Assembly (NCBI GenBank): GCA_963511305.1
Contig: CAUPIJ010000019.1
Location: 1-36,530, forward strand
Length of the DNA: 36,530 nucleotides
Source of the DNA: Propionimicrobium sp963511305
Lineage (GTDB): Bacteria > Actinomycetota > Actinomycetes > Propionibacteriales > Propionibacteriaceae
Reading direction: 5' to 3'
Below are positions 1 through 11,071 of this stretch, in pieces (position 1 is the stretch's first letter; the number at the start of each line of letters is the position of its first letter). The translations under genes and the position numbers were made by a program. Under the pieces are notes generated by a model, which worked only from the letters and a program-made list of their open reading frames with translations, searched no databases and was not told the DNA's origin.

Positions 1-156
1 CAGACTTCCGTCGCGTCGACTTCTACCGCGCCCTACGAAGCTACGGCCAAAGAGAACGACGCTTCGGCAAATAGCAAACCACGTTTAGCGGTAGCCAGGT
101 GGCTGGTAGACGAACCATGCCGCTACCCATCCTGAGGTGGGCACTTGAAAAAGCAA

Positions 157-286
157 GGTTGCTGGTGTGGGTTGGTTTGGCGAGCATCGAGGCGTGGCGA
201 GAGTGACATCTCGACAATCGCGCAAGCGATAAGAGATAAGCGAAGACACGGCGACTCGCTCGACAAACCAACCCAGACCAGCAACC
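157..286. repeat. 130-bp palindromic element downstream of the DUF255 gene
   Basis: Two 29-bp arms (157-185 and 258-286) are inverted repeats of each other with only two mismatches. The ~70-bp interior can form smaller hairpins, including one closed by a GCAA tetraloop near 217-230. No convincing ORF occupies positions 1-350, so this element is the only structure I see there. It has no T-tract on either strand, so a simple terminator is unlikely. A miniature inverted-repeat element or a structured RNA are the alternatives. No second copy is visible in the window. Confidence 0.6.
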
Positions 287-350
287 GCCCAGAAGCTAAA
301 AGGCAAGCCAGAGATCTGGTTACCGAGTTACTGGTACCGGCGGCAACCGG

Positions 351-2363
<2,013 letters not shown>

Positions 2364-2382
2364 GCTTACACCTTGCCAGACC

Positions 2383-3234
2383 TTAATCAGCCAAGCCACC
2401 GAAAGGCAGGCCAAGCTGCTCAAGGCGCTGCCTGCCTCCGTCGGGCTCGGTCAGAATCCACAGGCCCTTGCTGGTCAGCGCGACCGTGTTCTCCCAGTGC
2501 GCGGCGTCTGAGCTGTCGCGGGTCACCACGGTCCAGTCGTCGTCAAGCTCGGCAACCTCCTCGGTGCCCAGCGTCACCATCGGCTCGATGCAGATGCACA
2601 TGCCAACCCCGAGCTTCGGGCCGCGACCCTTGCGGCCGTAGTTCGGCACATCCGGGTTCTGGTGCATCTCGGTGCCGATGCCGTGGCCGGTGTATTCGCG
2701 CAAGATTCCGTAATCGCCCTGCGAGTTGACGTAGGCCTCGATCGACGAGCTGACGTCGCCGACGCGCGCCCCCGGCGCGACCTGCGCGATGCCCTGCCAC
2801 ATCGACTCGCGGGTCACCCGAATCAGCTCGACGCGGCGCTCGTTGCGCTCCTTGTCGGGGTCGGTGCCGACGATGAAGCTGCGGGCCGCGTCGCCGTGCC
2901 AGCCGTCGACGATCGCGCCGAAATCAACCGAAACCAGGTCGCCGTGCTCGAGCACGCGATCGCCGGGAATGCCGTGTACCACCGTCTCGTTGACCGAGCA
3001 GCAGATCACGCCCGGAAACGGCATGATGCCCCAATCGGCCCCGTAGTTCAGGAAGCTGGAGCCGGCGCCGTGCTTGGCCAGCACTCCCCTGGCCAGCTCG
3101 TCGACGTCACCCGTAGTCATGCCGGGCTTGGTTTCGGCGGTCATCAGATCCAGCGCCTCGGAGACCACCAGGCCGGCGGCGCGCATCTTGATGATCTGCT
3201 CGTCGGTCTTTACTTCGATACCGCGTCCGAACAC
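2383..3234 (-). CDS. map: type I methionine aminopeptidase
   Basis: A 283-residue cytoplasmic metalloprotease that removes the initiator methionine from nascent proteins. The five metal ligands of the pita-bread fold are recognisable: two Asp in the stretch VDFGAIVDGWHGDAARSF, His in GHGIGTEMHQNP, Glu in CICIEPMVTLG, and the late Glu in WENTVAL. The conserved substrate-binding His lies in TVVHGIPGD. The start is GTG, four bases after a strong GGAGG. It is the usual partner of secY and adk at the end of the spc operon. Here a terminator hairpin sits directly before its ribosome binding site, so expression may depend on read-through from adk. Confidence 0.96.
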   Translation of the reverse strand: MFGRGIEVKTDEQIIKMRAAGLVVSEALDLMTAETKPGMTTGDVDELARGVLAKHGAGSSFLNYGADWGIMPFPGVICCSVNETVVHGIPGDRVLEHGDLVSVDFGAIVDGWHGDAARSFIVGTDPDKERNERRVELIRVTRESMWQGIAQVAPGARVGDVSSSIEAYVNSQGDYGILREYTGHGIGTEMHQNPDVPNYGRKGRGPKLGVGMCICIEPMVTLGTEEVAELDDDWTVVTRDSSDAAHWENTVALTSKGLWILTEPDGGRQRLEQLGLPFGGLAD

Positions 3235-3253
3235 GTTTCCTCCAAAATAAAAA

Positions 3254-3279
3254 CGCCCCCAGAGCGAACCCTGGGGGCG
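3254..3279 (-). terminator. terminator/attenuator between adk and map
   Basis: A 9-bp perfect GC-rich stem (arms 3254-3262 and 3271-3279, loop of 8) is followed on the minus strand by TTTTTATTTT. The T-tract runs straight into the GGAGG of map, leaving no room for a separate promoter between them. Confidence 0.88.
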
Positions 3280-3288
3280 CTATAAAAG

Positions 3289-3861
3289 CTAGTTGTCGAG
3301 CTTGTCCAGCGCTTCGTGGATGCGCTCGGAGATCTCCTCGATGCTGCCCTCGCCGTCGATGTCCAGCACCAGCCCCTGCTCGCTGTAGTGATCGAGCAGC
3401 GGCGCAGTCGAGTCGTTGTAGACGCGCATGCGGTTGCGGATCGTCTCTTCGTTGTCGTCGCTGCGGCCCTCGATCTCGGCGCGCTTCAGCAGCCTCTCGA
3501 TCAGGGTCTCGTCGTCAACGTCCAGCACCACTACCGCGTCGAGCGCGATGTTGTGCCGCTCCAGGTAGTCGTCTAGCGCGTCGACCTGATGCATCGTGCG
3601 AGGGAAGCCGTCCAGCAGAAAGCCGGCTGCGGCGTCTGGGGCCTCGAGGCGGTCGAATACGATCGACTCGGTCAGTTCGTCGGGAACGTACTCGCCGGCC
3701 TCCATGATGGCCTTGACCTGCTTGCCCAGCGGGGTCTGGTTCTTGACGTTGGAACGGAAGATTTCGCCGGTCGAAATAGCCGGAACGCGGTAACGCTTCG
3801 CGATGCCCTCGGCCTGGGTGCCTTTCCCTGCGCCGGGGGCACCCATGATTAGAAGTCTCAC
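3289..3861 (-). CDS. adk: adenylate kinase
   Basis: A 190-residue short-form adenylate kinase, converting ATP plus AMP to two ADP in the cytoplasm. The P-loop GAPGAGKGTQ is at residues 7-16, the AMP-binding signature LLDGFPRT is in the middle, and a short LID follows without the zinc cysteines of long forms. This length is typical for actinobacteria. It starts with GTG overlapping the secY stop codon (GTGA), with GAAGGG upstream inside secY, so translation is coupled. It is followed by a strong terminator. Confidence 0.97.
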   Translation of the reverse strand: MRLLIMGAPGAGKGTQAEGIAKRYRVPAISTGEIFRSNVKNQTPLGKQVKAIMEAGEYVPDELTESIVFDRLEAPDAAAGFLLDGFPRTMHQVDALDDYLERHNIALDAVVVLDVDDETLIERLLKRAEIEGRSDDNEETIRNRMRVYNDSTAPLLDHYSEQGLVLDIDGEGSIEEISERIHEALDKLDN

Positions 3862-5162
3862 TTAAGGAACCCTTCGTAGTGCCTCTGATGTAGCTGGCTC
3901 TCGATCTGCTTGACCGTGTCAAGTCCGACGCCGACCATAATCAACAGGCTAGTGCCGCCGAACGGGAAGTTCTGGTCGGCCCCAAGCGCCCCGATGGCGA
4001 TGGACGGAATCAGCGCGATCAGGCCCAGGTATAGCGAGCCGGGAGCCAGCAAGCGACTGAGCACATACTGCAGGTAGTTCTCGGTGGGTTTGCCTGCGCG
4101 AACACCGGGAATGAAGCCGCCGTACTTCTTCATGTTATCGCTGATCTCCTTGGTGTCGAAGGTGATCGAGACGTAGAAGTAGGCGAACGCGATGATGAGT
4201 ACGAAGTAGATCAGGTTGTACCAGGCGCCACTGCCCCTAGACAGATGGGTGGCTATCCATTCGGAAACCGAACCTTCTGAGTTGAACATCGTCCACAGAA
4301 TCGGCAGGTAGAGAATCGAGCTGGCGAAAATGATCGGGATAACGCCGGACTGGTTTACCTTGATCGGAATGTAAGTCGAGGTGCCGCCGAGCAGTCGGTT
4401 GCCGACCATTCGCTTGGCGTATTGCACCGGAATGCGGCGCTGCCCCTGCTCGACGAAGACCACGCCCGCCATCACCAGCAGGCCGACGCCGATTACCAGC
4501 AACATAACCACCAGGCCCTTGTTGCCCTCAGATGCCTGACGGATGTTCCACATCGCAGACGGGAAGGTCGCCACGATCTGCGTGAAGATCAACAGCGACA
4601 TGCCGTTGCCAACACCGCGGTCGGTGATCAACTCGCCCATCCACATGATGATCGAAGTGCCAGCGGTCATCACCAGGATCATCACGACGATCGCGAAGAT
4701 GTTTTCGGAGTAGACCACCGGCTTGCTGCAACCGGGGAAGAGCTGGCCGTTGACCGCCATCATGGTGAACGAGGTGGCCTGCAGAACCGCCAGCACGATG
4801 GTCAGCCAGCGGGTGTACTGGGTGATCTTCTCCTGGCCGGCGCTGCCTTCCTTCTTCAGCTGCTCCAGCTTGGGGATGACCACCACGAGCAGCTGCAGGA
4901 TAATCGAGCTCGTAATGTAAGGCATGATGCCCAGCGCGAAGATAGTCAACCTCAGCAGCGCGCCGCCCGAGAACAGGTTGACCATGGTGTACAGGCTGTT
5001 CTGCTCAGCAGAAAGCTGCGCACACTCGCGGATCGAAACCATATTTACGTTTGGCGTTGGAATCGAGGACCCCAAGCGGAAAAGCACCAGAATGCCCAAT
5101 GTGAACAGGATCTTCTTGCGAAGGTCCGGTGTCCGAAATGCATTAAGGAACGCGGAAACCAT
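3858..5162 (-). CDS. secY: preprotein translocase channel subunit SecY
   Basis: A 434-residue multispanning membrane protein with about ten hydrophobic segments, the core channel of the Sec translocon. It opens with the typical amphipathic segment FRTPDLRKKILFTLGIL and contains the conserved stretch GIMPYITSSII after the plug region and QSGVIPIIFASSIL in the second half. It heads the distal part of the spc operon but is separated from rplO by about 23.5 kb. It therefore needs its own promoter, presumably in the 150 bp upstream (5163-5314), where I could not fix a convincing -35/-10 pair. Confidence 0.97.
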   Translation of the reverse strand: MVSAFLNAFRTPDLRKKILFTLGILVLFRLGSSIPTPNVNMVSIRECAQLSAEQNSLYTMVNLFSGGALLRLTIFALGIMPYITSSIILQLLVVVIPKLEQLKKEGSAGQEKITQYTRWLTIVLAVLQATSFTMMAVNGQLFPGCSKPVVYSENIFAIVVMILVMTAGTSIIMWMGELITDRGVGNGMSLLIFTQIVATFPSAMWNIRQASEGNKGLVVMLLVIGVGLLVMAGVVFVEQGQRRIPVQYAKRMVGNRLLGGTSTYIPIKVNQSGVIPIIFASSILYLPILWTMFNSEGSVSEWIATHLSRGSGAWYNLIYFVLIIAFAYFYVSITFDTKEISDNMKKYGGFIPGVRAGKPTENYLQYVLSRLLAPGSLYLGLIALIPSIAIGALGADQNFPFGGTSLLIMVGVGLDTVKQIESQLHQRHYEGFLK

Positions 5163-5314
5163 CCGAGCTCACTTTCGTTCTTTGACTATCTTCGTGGAAA
5201 TTTGCGTATACGCAACTCAGCTAGCCTACCAGCGTCAGCAGCAGACGCCTAAAACTCGTTGCCGCGTGGACAGCAGTCCAATGCGGTAACCCGTCACGAA
5301 CCGCTGACAGAGAT

Positions 5315-7096
5315 TTACAGGTTCAGCTGGATCTTTCGTCCCGGCACGGCGTCGATCAACTCGCGGGTATAGTCGCGCTGCGGGTTGTGGAAGATCTCGT
5401 CGGAGGAGCCGGACTCCACCAGCTTGCCGTGTTCCATCACCGCGACGTCGTCGGCGATCTGGCGAACCACCGCCAGGTCGTGGGTGATGAACAGGTACGA
5501 CAGGTTCAGCTGCGCCTGCAGGTCGTTTAGCAGGTACAGGATTTGGTTTTGCACCAGCACGTCCAGCGCGGAGACGGCCTCGTCGAGCACGATCACCTCG
5601 GGGCTGAGCGCCAGCGCGCGAGCCACCGCCACCCTCTGCCGCTGACCGCCGGACAGCTCGTTCGGGTAGCGACGCATCACCGAGCGCGGCAGCGAAACCA
5701 GGTCGAGCAGCTCGCTGACCCGGTCGGTGCGCTCCTTCTTGGAGCCAATCTTGTGTACCAGCAGCGGCTCCTCGATGATTCGGTAGATCGAGTACATCGG
5801 GTCTAGCGAGCCGTAGGGGTTCTGGAAAACCACCTGCAGCTTGCGGCGCAGCTCGAACAGCTCCTGGTTGCTGAGAGTCGAGCAGTCGCGATCCTTGAAG
5901 TAGACCTTGCCGGAAGTCGGGTCGAGCAGGTTGAGGATCATGTTGGCCACCGTGGACTTGCCCGAACCGGACTCCCCCACCAGCGCCAGCGTCGTGCCGG
6001 TGCGCAGGCCGAACGAGACGTCGTCGACGGCCAACAGCTTCTTGGCTTCACCCTTCGCCCCGCGGACGTCGAATTCCTTGGTCAGACCCTCGACGCTAAT
6101 GATGTGGTCGGTTGCCGTTCGACCGGCGCCGGTGCCCGTCAGCTCCTCCTCGGTGACCTGGACGCCGCGGGCGTGCGCGGACTCGATGCGCGCAGAGGCC
6201 AGCGACGGAGCCGCCGAGACCAGACGCTTTGTGTACGGGTGCTGTGGATGCTGCAGAATCTGCAAGGCCGGGCCGGACTCCACGATGCGCCCGCGGTGCA
6301 TCACCACGAGCTGCTCGGCGCGCTCGGCGGCCAGGCCGAGGTCGTGCGTGATGAACAGCACTGCTGTGCCCAGTTCGCTGGTGAGCTTGTTCAGGTGGTC
6401 GAGAATCCTGCGCTGAACCGTCACGTCCAGGGCGCTGGTCGGCTCGTCGGCGATCAGCAGCTTGGGGTGCGCGGCCAGGCCGATCGCGATCAGCACGCGC
6501 TGTTGCATGCCACCGGAAAACTCGTGTGGGAACTGCTTGGCGCGACGCTCGGCGTCCGGTAGGCCGGCCTCCTCGAGCAGCTGCGCCACGCGCTGGCCAA
6601 CCTGCGACTTCGGCACGACGTTATTGGCCTCTAGCGTCTCTGCTACCTGCTTGCCGATGCGGTGCACCGGGTTGAGGTTGGTCATCGGGTCTTGTGGAAC
6701 CATCGCGATGTGGCTGCCGCGCAGCTCCACCCATTCCTTCGTGGACAGCTTGGTGATGTCGCGGCCCTCGAACTCGATCGAGCCGCCGGTCACCTGGCCG
6801 GTGCCGGGCAGCAGCCCGATGATCGCCGACGCCGTGGTGGACTTGCCAGAACCAGACTCGCCAACGATGGCAACCGTCTGACCAGGGTAAATGGTCAGGT
6901 TAGCGCCGCGAACCGCGGGCACCATGCCCGTCGACGAACGGAACTGCACCTCGAGATCGGTGATCTTGAGCAGCGGGTTTGCGTCGTCGGGGTGTAGCTC
7001 GGTATCGGGCTGTGCCGTGGCATCAGTTAGAACTGCCTTGTCGATCGCGGCGTTCAGCTCTTCTTCGCTGAGCTGGCGTGGAGTCTGGTCTGTCAT
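5315..7096 (-). CDS. oligopeptide ABC transporter, fused ATP-binding protein (OppD-OppF type)
   Basis: A 593-residue protein with two complete ATP-binding domains, equivalent to OppD and OppF fused. The first has Walker A GESGSGKS (79-86), signature SGGMQQR (193-199) and Walker B with DEPTSALD (216-223). The second has Walker A GESGSGKS (373-380), signature SGGQRQR and a Walker B region reading DEAVSALD. Each domain has the C-terminal oligopeptide-binding motif (HPYTKRLV in the first). It energises peptide import at the cytoplasmic face. The start ATG overlaps the oppC stop (ATGA), so the two are translationally coupled. Peptide specificity is inferred from the family. Confidence 0.95.
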   Translation of the reverse strand: MTDQTPRQLSEEELNAAIDKAVLTDATAQPDTELHPDDANPLLKITDLEVQFRSSTGMVPAVRGANLTIYPGQTVAIVGESGSGKSTTASAIIGLLPGTGQVTGGSIEFEGRDITKLSTKEWVELRGSHIAMVPQDPMTNLNPVHRIGKQVAETLEANNVVPKSQVGQRVAQLLEEAGLPDAERRAKQFPHEFSGGMQQRVLIAIGLAAHPKLLIADEPTSALDVTVQRRILDHLNKLTSELGTAVLFITHDLGLAAERAEQLVVMHRGRIVESGPALQILQHPQHPYTKRLVSAAPSLASARIESAHARGVQVTEEELTGTGAGRTATDHIISVEGLTKEFDVRGAKGEAKKLLAVDDVSFGLRTGTTLALVGESGSGKSTVANMILNLLDPTSGKVYFKDRDCSTLSNQELFELRRKLQVVFQNPYGSLDPMYSIYRIIEEPLLVHKIGSKKERTDRVSELLDLVSLPRSVMRRYPNELSGGQRQRVAVARALALSPEVIVLDEAVSALDVLVQNQILYLLNDLQAQLNLSYLFITHDLAVVRQIADDVAVMEHGKLVESGSSDEIFHNPQRDYTRELIDAVPGRKIQLNL

Positions 7097-8064
7097 TTCT
7101 TCTTAGCCTTCGGGTCGAGAGCCTCGCGAACAACGTCGCCCATCATGATGAAGCTCAGCACGGTAACCGCCAACGCGATGGCCGGATAGAACAGCACCAT
7201 CGGCTTGGTGCGCAGCACTTGCCGCGCGGCGGAAATGTCGTTGCCCCACGAGACGACGCTCGGCGGCAGGCCAATGCCCATGAACGACAGCGACGCCTCG
7301 GCGACGATGAACGTGCCAAGGGCAACCGTCGCGTAGACGATGATCGGGGCCGCGGCGTTCGGCAGAATGTGGCTGGTCAGAATCCGCCACCTGGAGGCGC
7401 CGGTCGCGCGGGCGGCCTTCACGTATTCCTCGTTCTTGGTGGACAGCACCGAGCCGCGCGTGATTCGGGCGATCTGCGTCCAACCGAACAGCGACAGCAC
7501 CGTGATTACCATCACCACGTTGCGGTTGTCCTTGAACATCTGCATGAAGACGATCGCGGCCAGCAGCAGCGGGATCGCGAAGAAGATGTCGGTGATGCGC
7601 GACAGCAGCGAGTCTAGCCAGCCGCCCAGGTAGCCGGCGGCCGCGCCAATCGTGCCGCCGAGCAGCACCACGAACACCGTGGTAATGATGCCCACCGACA
7701 CCGAGGCGCGGGCGCCGTAAATCACGCGTGCGTAGATGTCGCAGCCCTGCTTGTCGTAGCCAAACGGGTGGCCAGGCGACGGATCGGCCAGCGAGTTCTT
7801 CAACTCGCAGAAGCGCGGGTCTAGCGATGTAAACAGGCCGGGGAACAGCGATACCGTCACAGCCAGCAGGATGATGGCCAGCGAGATCCAGAACAGCGGG
7901 CGGCGGCGTAGCGTCTTCCAGGCCTCGCCCCACATCGAGGAGGGCGCGGACTCGTCGGCGACCGCGTCAACTGCGCCGAGGCCGGTCTCGTCGACGTCAG
8001 ATACGAAGTGCTCCTGGCCCGCGCGATGCCGCTCAATGAATTTTGATGGAATGTGATTAGTCAT
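7093..8064 (-). CDS. oligopeptide ABC transporter permease, OppC type
   Basis: A 323-residue inner permease subunit. The N-terminal cytoplasmic tail is followed by one membrane segment (WISLAIILLAVTVSLFPGLF), an extracellular loop with the OppC-type HPFGYDKQGCDIYARVIYGAR, and a binding-protein-dependent transport domain with the EAA-type motif in YVKAARATGASRWRILTSH. The start at 8064 has GAGGA six bases upstream and overlaps the end of oppB by 8 nt. A TTG at 8082 is less likely. Works with OppB to form the peptide channel. Confidence 0.94.
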   Translation of the reverse strand: MTNHIPSKFIERHRAGQEHFVSDVDETGLGAVDAVADESAPSSMWGEAWKTLRRRPLFWISLAIILLAVTVSLFPGLFTSLDPRFCELKNSLADPSPGHPFGYDKQGCDIYARVIYGARASVSVGIITTVFVVLLGGTIGAAAGYLGGWLDSLLSRITDIFFAIPLLLAAIVFMQMFKDNRNVVMVITVLSLFGWTQIARITRGSVLSTKNEEYVKAARATGASRWRILTSHILPNAAAPIIVYATVALGTFIVAEASLSFMGIGLPPSVVSWGNDISAARQVLRTKPMVLFYPAIALAVTVLSFIMMGDVVREALDPKAKKK

Positions 8065-8983
8065 AGCGAATCCTCGGGTCAATCACGGCGTACAGCAGGT
8101 CGACGATCAGGTTGGCCAAGATGTAAACCAGCACGAGCACGGTGGTGAACGAAACTACGGTCGAGGGCTCGCCCTTCAGAATCGACTGCCAGAGCGTGCC
8201 GCCCACACCGTTGATGTTGAAGATGCCTTCGGTGATGATCGCGCCGCCCATCAGCCCGCCGAGGTCGCCGCCCAGGAACGTCACCACGGGGATCAGCGAG
8301 TTGCGTAGCACGTGCCTGCGCATCACCAGGCCGCCGCTCAGGCCCTTGGCGCGCGCGGTGCGCACGTAGTCGGCCGTCACATTCTCCGAAGTCGATTGCC
8401 TGGTCAGGCGCAAAACGTAGGCCAGCGATTGAGCGCCCAACACGATCGCGGGCAGTATCAGGCTGTGCAGCGAGACGTTGGGACCGACCGTGGGCGGCAC
8501 CCAGCCCAACTTGATGCCGAAGATGAACTGCATCACGAAGCCGATCACGAACGTCGGCACAGAGATCACCACTAGCGAGAGCACCAGCACCGACGAATCG
8601 AAGAAGCCGCCGCGCTTGATGCCCGCGATCACACCGAGCGTGATGCCGAACAGCGCCTCGATCAGCAGGGCAAGTATCGCGAGCTTGATGGTGACCGGGA
8701 AAGCCGAAGCCATCACGTCAATCACCGGGCGGCCCGAGAACGTGTTACCGAAGTCGAGCGTGAAGACGCCCTTCATGTACAGCAGGTATTGCATCCAAAA
8801 CGGCTTGTCGAGGTTGTAGTCGGCCCTGATTCGGGCCTCCACCTCTGGGCTCAAGCCGCGGTCGCCACCCAGCGCAGCCACGGGGTCACCTGGCATCAGG
8901 TAGACCATCGCAAAAAGCAGAAACGTGGCCCCGAAGAAGACCGGAATGGTCTGCAGGAGCCTTCGCCCGACATATCGGAGCAT
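8057..8983 (-). CDS. oligopeptide ABC transporter permease, OppB type
   Basis: A 308-residue permease with the OppB-family opening MLRYVGRRLLQTIPVFFG, about six membrane segments and the EAA loop YVRTARAKGLSGGLVMRRHV. I prefer the ATG at 8983, seven bases after AAGGA. The ATG two codons earlier (8989) lies only one base from that ribosome binding site. The gap of about 200 bp to oppA holds a hairpin and possible regulatory sites, so oppBC-DF may be expressed at a lower level than the binding protein, as is common in such operons. Confidence 0.94.
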   Translation of the reverse strand: MLRYVGRRLLQTIPVFFGATFLLFAMVYLMPGDPVAALGGDRGLSPEVEARIRADYNLDKPFWMQYLLYMKGVFTLDFGNTFSGRPVIDVMASAFPVTIKLAILALLIEALFGITLGVIAGIKRGGFFDSSVLVLSLVVISVPTFVIGFVMQFIFGIKLGWVPPTVGPNVSLHSLILPAIVLGAQSLAYVLRLTRQSTSENVTADYVRTARAKGLSGGLVMRRHVLRNSLIPVVTFLGGDLGGLMGGAIITEGIFNINGVGGTLWQSILKGEPSTVVSFTTVLVLVYILANLIVDLLYAVIDPRIRYD

Positions 8984-9078
8984 ACGCATTTCCTTAAATG
9001 AACTTGTTTAACGAGTTGCTTCCAGGCAGCCGCAACTCTTCAACTTACCTCGCGTCGGCACAAAGTATGTGACCAACG

Positions 9079-9130
9079 CATTGTGACGATACCGCATAGC
9101 GGGTATTTATTGCCACAAAAACTGATTATA
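9079..9130 (-). promoter_or_regulatory. oppA-oppB intergenic hairpin, possible -10 and shared 12-bp motif
   Basis: On the minus strand a TATAAT occurs at 9130-9125 without a good -35. Next come a small hairpin (CCGC-TAT-GCGG core, about 9090-9108) and the 12-mer ATCGTCACAATG (9090-9079). The identical 12-mer lies upstream of oppA at 10954-10943. The hairpin could terminate part of the oppA transcript; the shared 12-mer could be an operator. Both roles are inference. Confidence 0.35.
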
Positions 9131-9182
9131 GATGCCAAACGCGCGCGGCAGATTGGGCAGCGCGCCTTTCGAGCAGTACAGC

Positions 9183-10787
9183 TTATGCCTGCTTGGTGAT
9201 CTTGTAGTAGACCGGCATCGAGTGCCAGTCGAATACCACGTTGTCAACGTTGGCCGACCAGCCACCGTTAACGTTGGCGTACCAGAGCGGAATGGCGGGC
9301 AGATCCTGGAACAGGATCTCCTGAGCCTCGTTCAGCTTCTTGTTCGCCTTGTTGCTGTCGTTCATGCCTGCGGCTTCCTTCAGCATGCCGTCGAACTCGG
9401 GCGAGGAGTAGTCGCCGTCGTTAGCGCCGGCGTCGGTCATGTAGATCGGAGCCAGGAAGTTGTACATGGACGGGTAGTCAGCCTGCCAGCCGGTGCGGAA
9501 AGCGCCGGTGATGGTGCGGTTGGTGACGTCGTCACGCAGGGACTTGAAGTCCGGGTACGGCTTGCCTTCGGCCTTGATGCCCAGAGCGTTCTTGATGGAG
9601 TTGGCGGTTGCGTCAACCCAGGTCTGGTGGCCACCGTCGGAGTTGTAAGCGATGGTGAAGGTGCCCTCGAACTTCGAGATCTCGTCGGCCTTGGCCCACA
9701 GTTCCTTGGCCTTCTCCGGTTCGTACTTCAGCACCTCGTTGCCCTTGATGTTTTCGTCGTAACCGGGGATCGCCGGCGAGGTGAATTCCTTAGCCGGGGT
9801 GCGGGTGCCATTGAAGGCTACCTCAGTGATCTCTTCGCGGTTGATGGCGTGAGAGATGGCCTGGCGGCGCAGCTTGCCTTCCTCGCCCTTGAAGTGCTCC
9901 AGTTCAGTCGGGATGGTGATGGACTGGAAGACTGCGGTCTGCTGGTTAACGGCGCGGCCGTCGAGTTCCTTCTCGTAGGTTGCGAAAACGGACTCAGGAA
10001 CCTGGTCGATGACGTCCAGGTTGCCAGCCTGCAGGTCGGCGTAGGCCGAGTCCTGGCTGGTGTAGAAGATGAAGTTGATGCCACCGTTCTGAGCCTTGCG
10101 GTCGCCCTCGTAGGCCTCGTTCGGAACGAGCTCGAGCTTGACGTTGTGCTCCCAAGCGTTCTCGCTAGCGAACTTGTAGGGGCCGTTGGCAATCGGGTTC
10201 TTGCCGGCAGATTCGGTGTTGGCCAGCGCGGCGTCAGCCAGCGGGTAGAAAGCTGAGTAGCCCAGGCGAGCCGGGAAGTCGGACTCTGCCTGCTTCAGCT
10301 TGATGGTGAAGGTGTAGTCGTCGACGACGTTCAGGCCGGTCAGATCACCGGTGCCGTCCTCGGAAGCACCCTCAATCGGCTCGAAGAAGCTGGTGGACAG
10401 CAGGCCTTCCTTAGCGCCCATCTTCCAGGCGTCCACGAAGTTGTGGGCCTTGACCTCGGTGTCGTCAGAGAATTTCTTGCCCTGCTTCAGCTTGACGGTC
10501 CAGGTGATGTTGTCGTCGGAGGTGACCGATTCGGCCATCTCGGGCTTGGACTCGCCCTTAGCGTCGTAGTAGTACAGGCCGCTGAACACCAGGTCGGCGA
10601 TGCGGCCGCCGCCGGTCTCGTTAATGTCGGCCGGGATCAGGGGGCGCTGCGGCTCGGAGCAGTTGGCCGTCACGATGCCGGTGGAGCCACCAGAGGTGGC
10701 CTTTTCGTTGCTAGCGCCGCCGCCACATGCGGAAAGCGCCAGAGCGAAGACGGCAGCTACCGCTACCAAAGACTTTTTAAGCCTCAT
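9183..10787 (-). CDS. peptide ABC transporter substrate-binding lipoprotein
   Basis: A 534-residue family-5 extracellular solute-binding protein (OppA/DppA type). The signal peptide MRLKKSLVAVAAVFALALSA ends in the lipobox LSAC, giving lipidated Cys21, so it is anchored on the outer face of the membrane. The mature part has the class features: domain I with ADLVFSGLYYYD, NITWTVKLKQGKKFSDD and GPYKF, and late AIPLWY. The ATG has AGGAGA five bases upstream. It is the first gene of an opp locus on one strand and delivers peptides to the OppBC channel. The exact ligand cannot be read from sequence. Confidence 0.95.
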   Translation of the reverse strand: MRLKKSLVAVAAVFALALSACGGGASNEKATSGGSTGIVTANCSEPQRPLIPADINETGGGRIADLVFSGLYYYDAKGESKPEMAESVTSDDNITWTVKLKQGKKFSDDTEVKAHNFVDAWKMGAKEGLLSTSFFEPIEGASEDGTGDLTGLNVVDDYTFTIKLKQAESDFPARLGYSAFYPLADAALANTESAGKNPIANGPYKFASENAWEHNVKLELVPNEAYEGDRKAQNGGINFIFYTSQDSAYADLQAGNLDVIDQVPESVFATYEKELDGRAVNQQTAVFQSITIPTELEHFKGEEGKLRRQAISHAINREEITEVAFNGTRTPAKEFTSPAIPGYDENIKGNEVLKYEPEKAKELWAKADEISKFEGTFTIAYNSDGGHQTWVDATANSIKNALGIKAEGKPYPDFKSLRDDVTNRTITGAFRTGWQADYPSMYNFLAPIYMTDAGANDGDYSSPEFDGMLKEAAGMNDSNKANKKLNEAQEILFQDLPAIPLWYANVNGGWSANVDNVVFDWHSMPVYYKITKQA

Positions 10788-11071
10788 TGTCTCTCCTAGA
10801 TAGAGTTAAACCCTGCGGCGCCTAAGGCAATGGGCGCGAACTACAGGGCGACCGCGCATACTTTCGTGCAGTCTCATTACTTCAGCCACCAACTGTAGCG
10901 GCACCGACGGACACGAGGGCTGCGACATCCATTTCGTGATTACATTGTGACGATTGGAATAACAATTCGCCGTCTTGAGCGCGAAACCGCCCAAATAAAG
11001 GAACTCTGAGTCGTATTTATTCGATGAGTTTTCTACCATATAGGTTTCAAAGTGCAGAAGAGAGCACCCAT
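10788..11071 (-). promoter_or_regulatory. oppA upstream region
   Basis: This 284-bp non-coding gap lies between the RelA/SpoT-domain gene and oppA and must contain the oppA promoter. It carries the 12-mer ATCGTCACAATG (10954-10943, minus strand) shared with the oppA-oppB spacer. A weak pair TTGTTA (17 bp) TAATCA overlaps it. No ORF here is convincing. Confidence 0.4.

Noticed and set aside
4422..5252. 276-codon plus-strand ORF opposite secY
   Set aside because: His/Asp/Gln-rich translation typical of the reverse strand of a membrane protein gene; no family signature.
5163..5314. Palindrome GCGTATACGC upstream of secY as a promoter
   Set aside because: TATACG could serve as a -10 but no -35 lies at a workable distance, so I did not list it as a promoter.
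9132..10256. 374-codon plus-strand ORF opposite oppA
   Set aside because: Low-complexity Val/Gly-rich translation with no domain, fully antisense to a clear substrate-binding protein.
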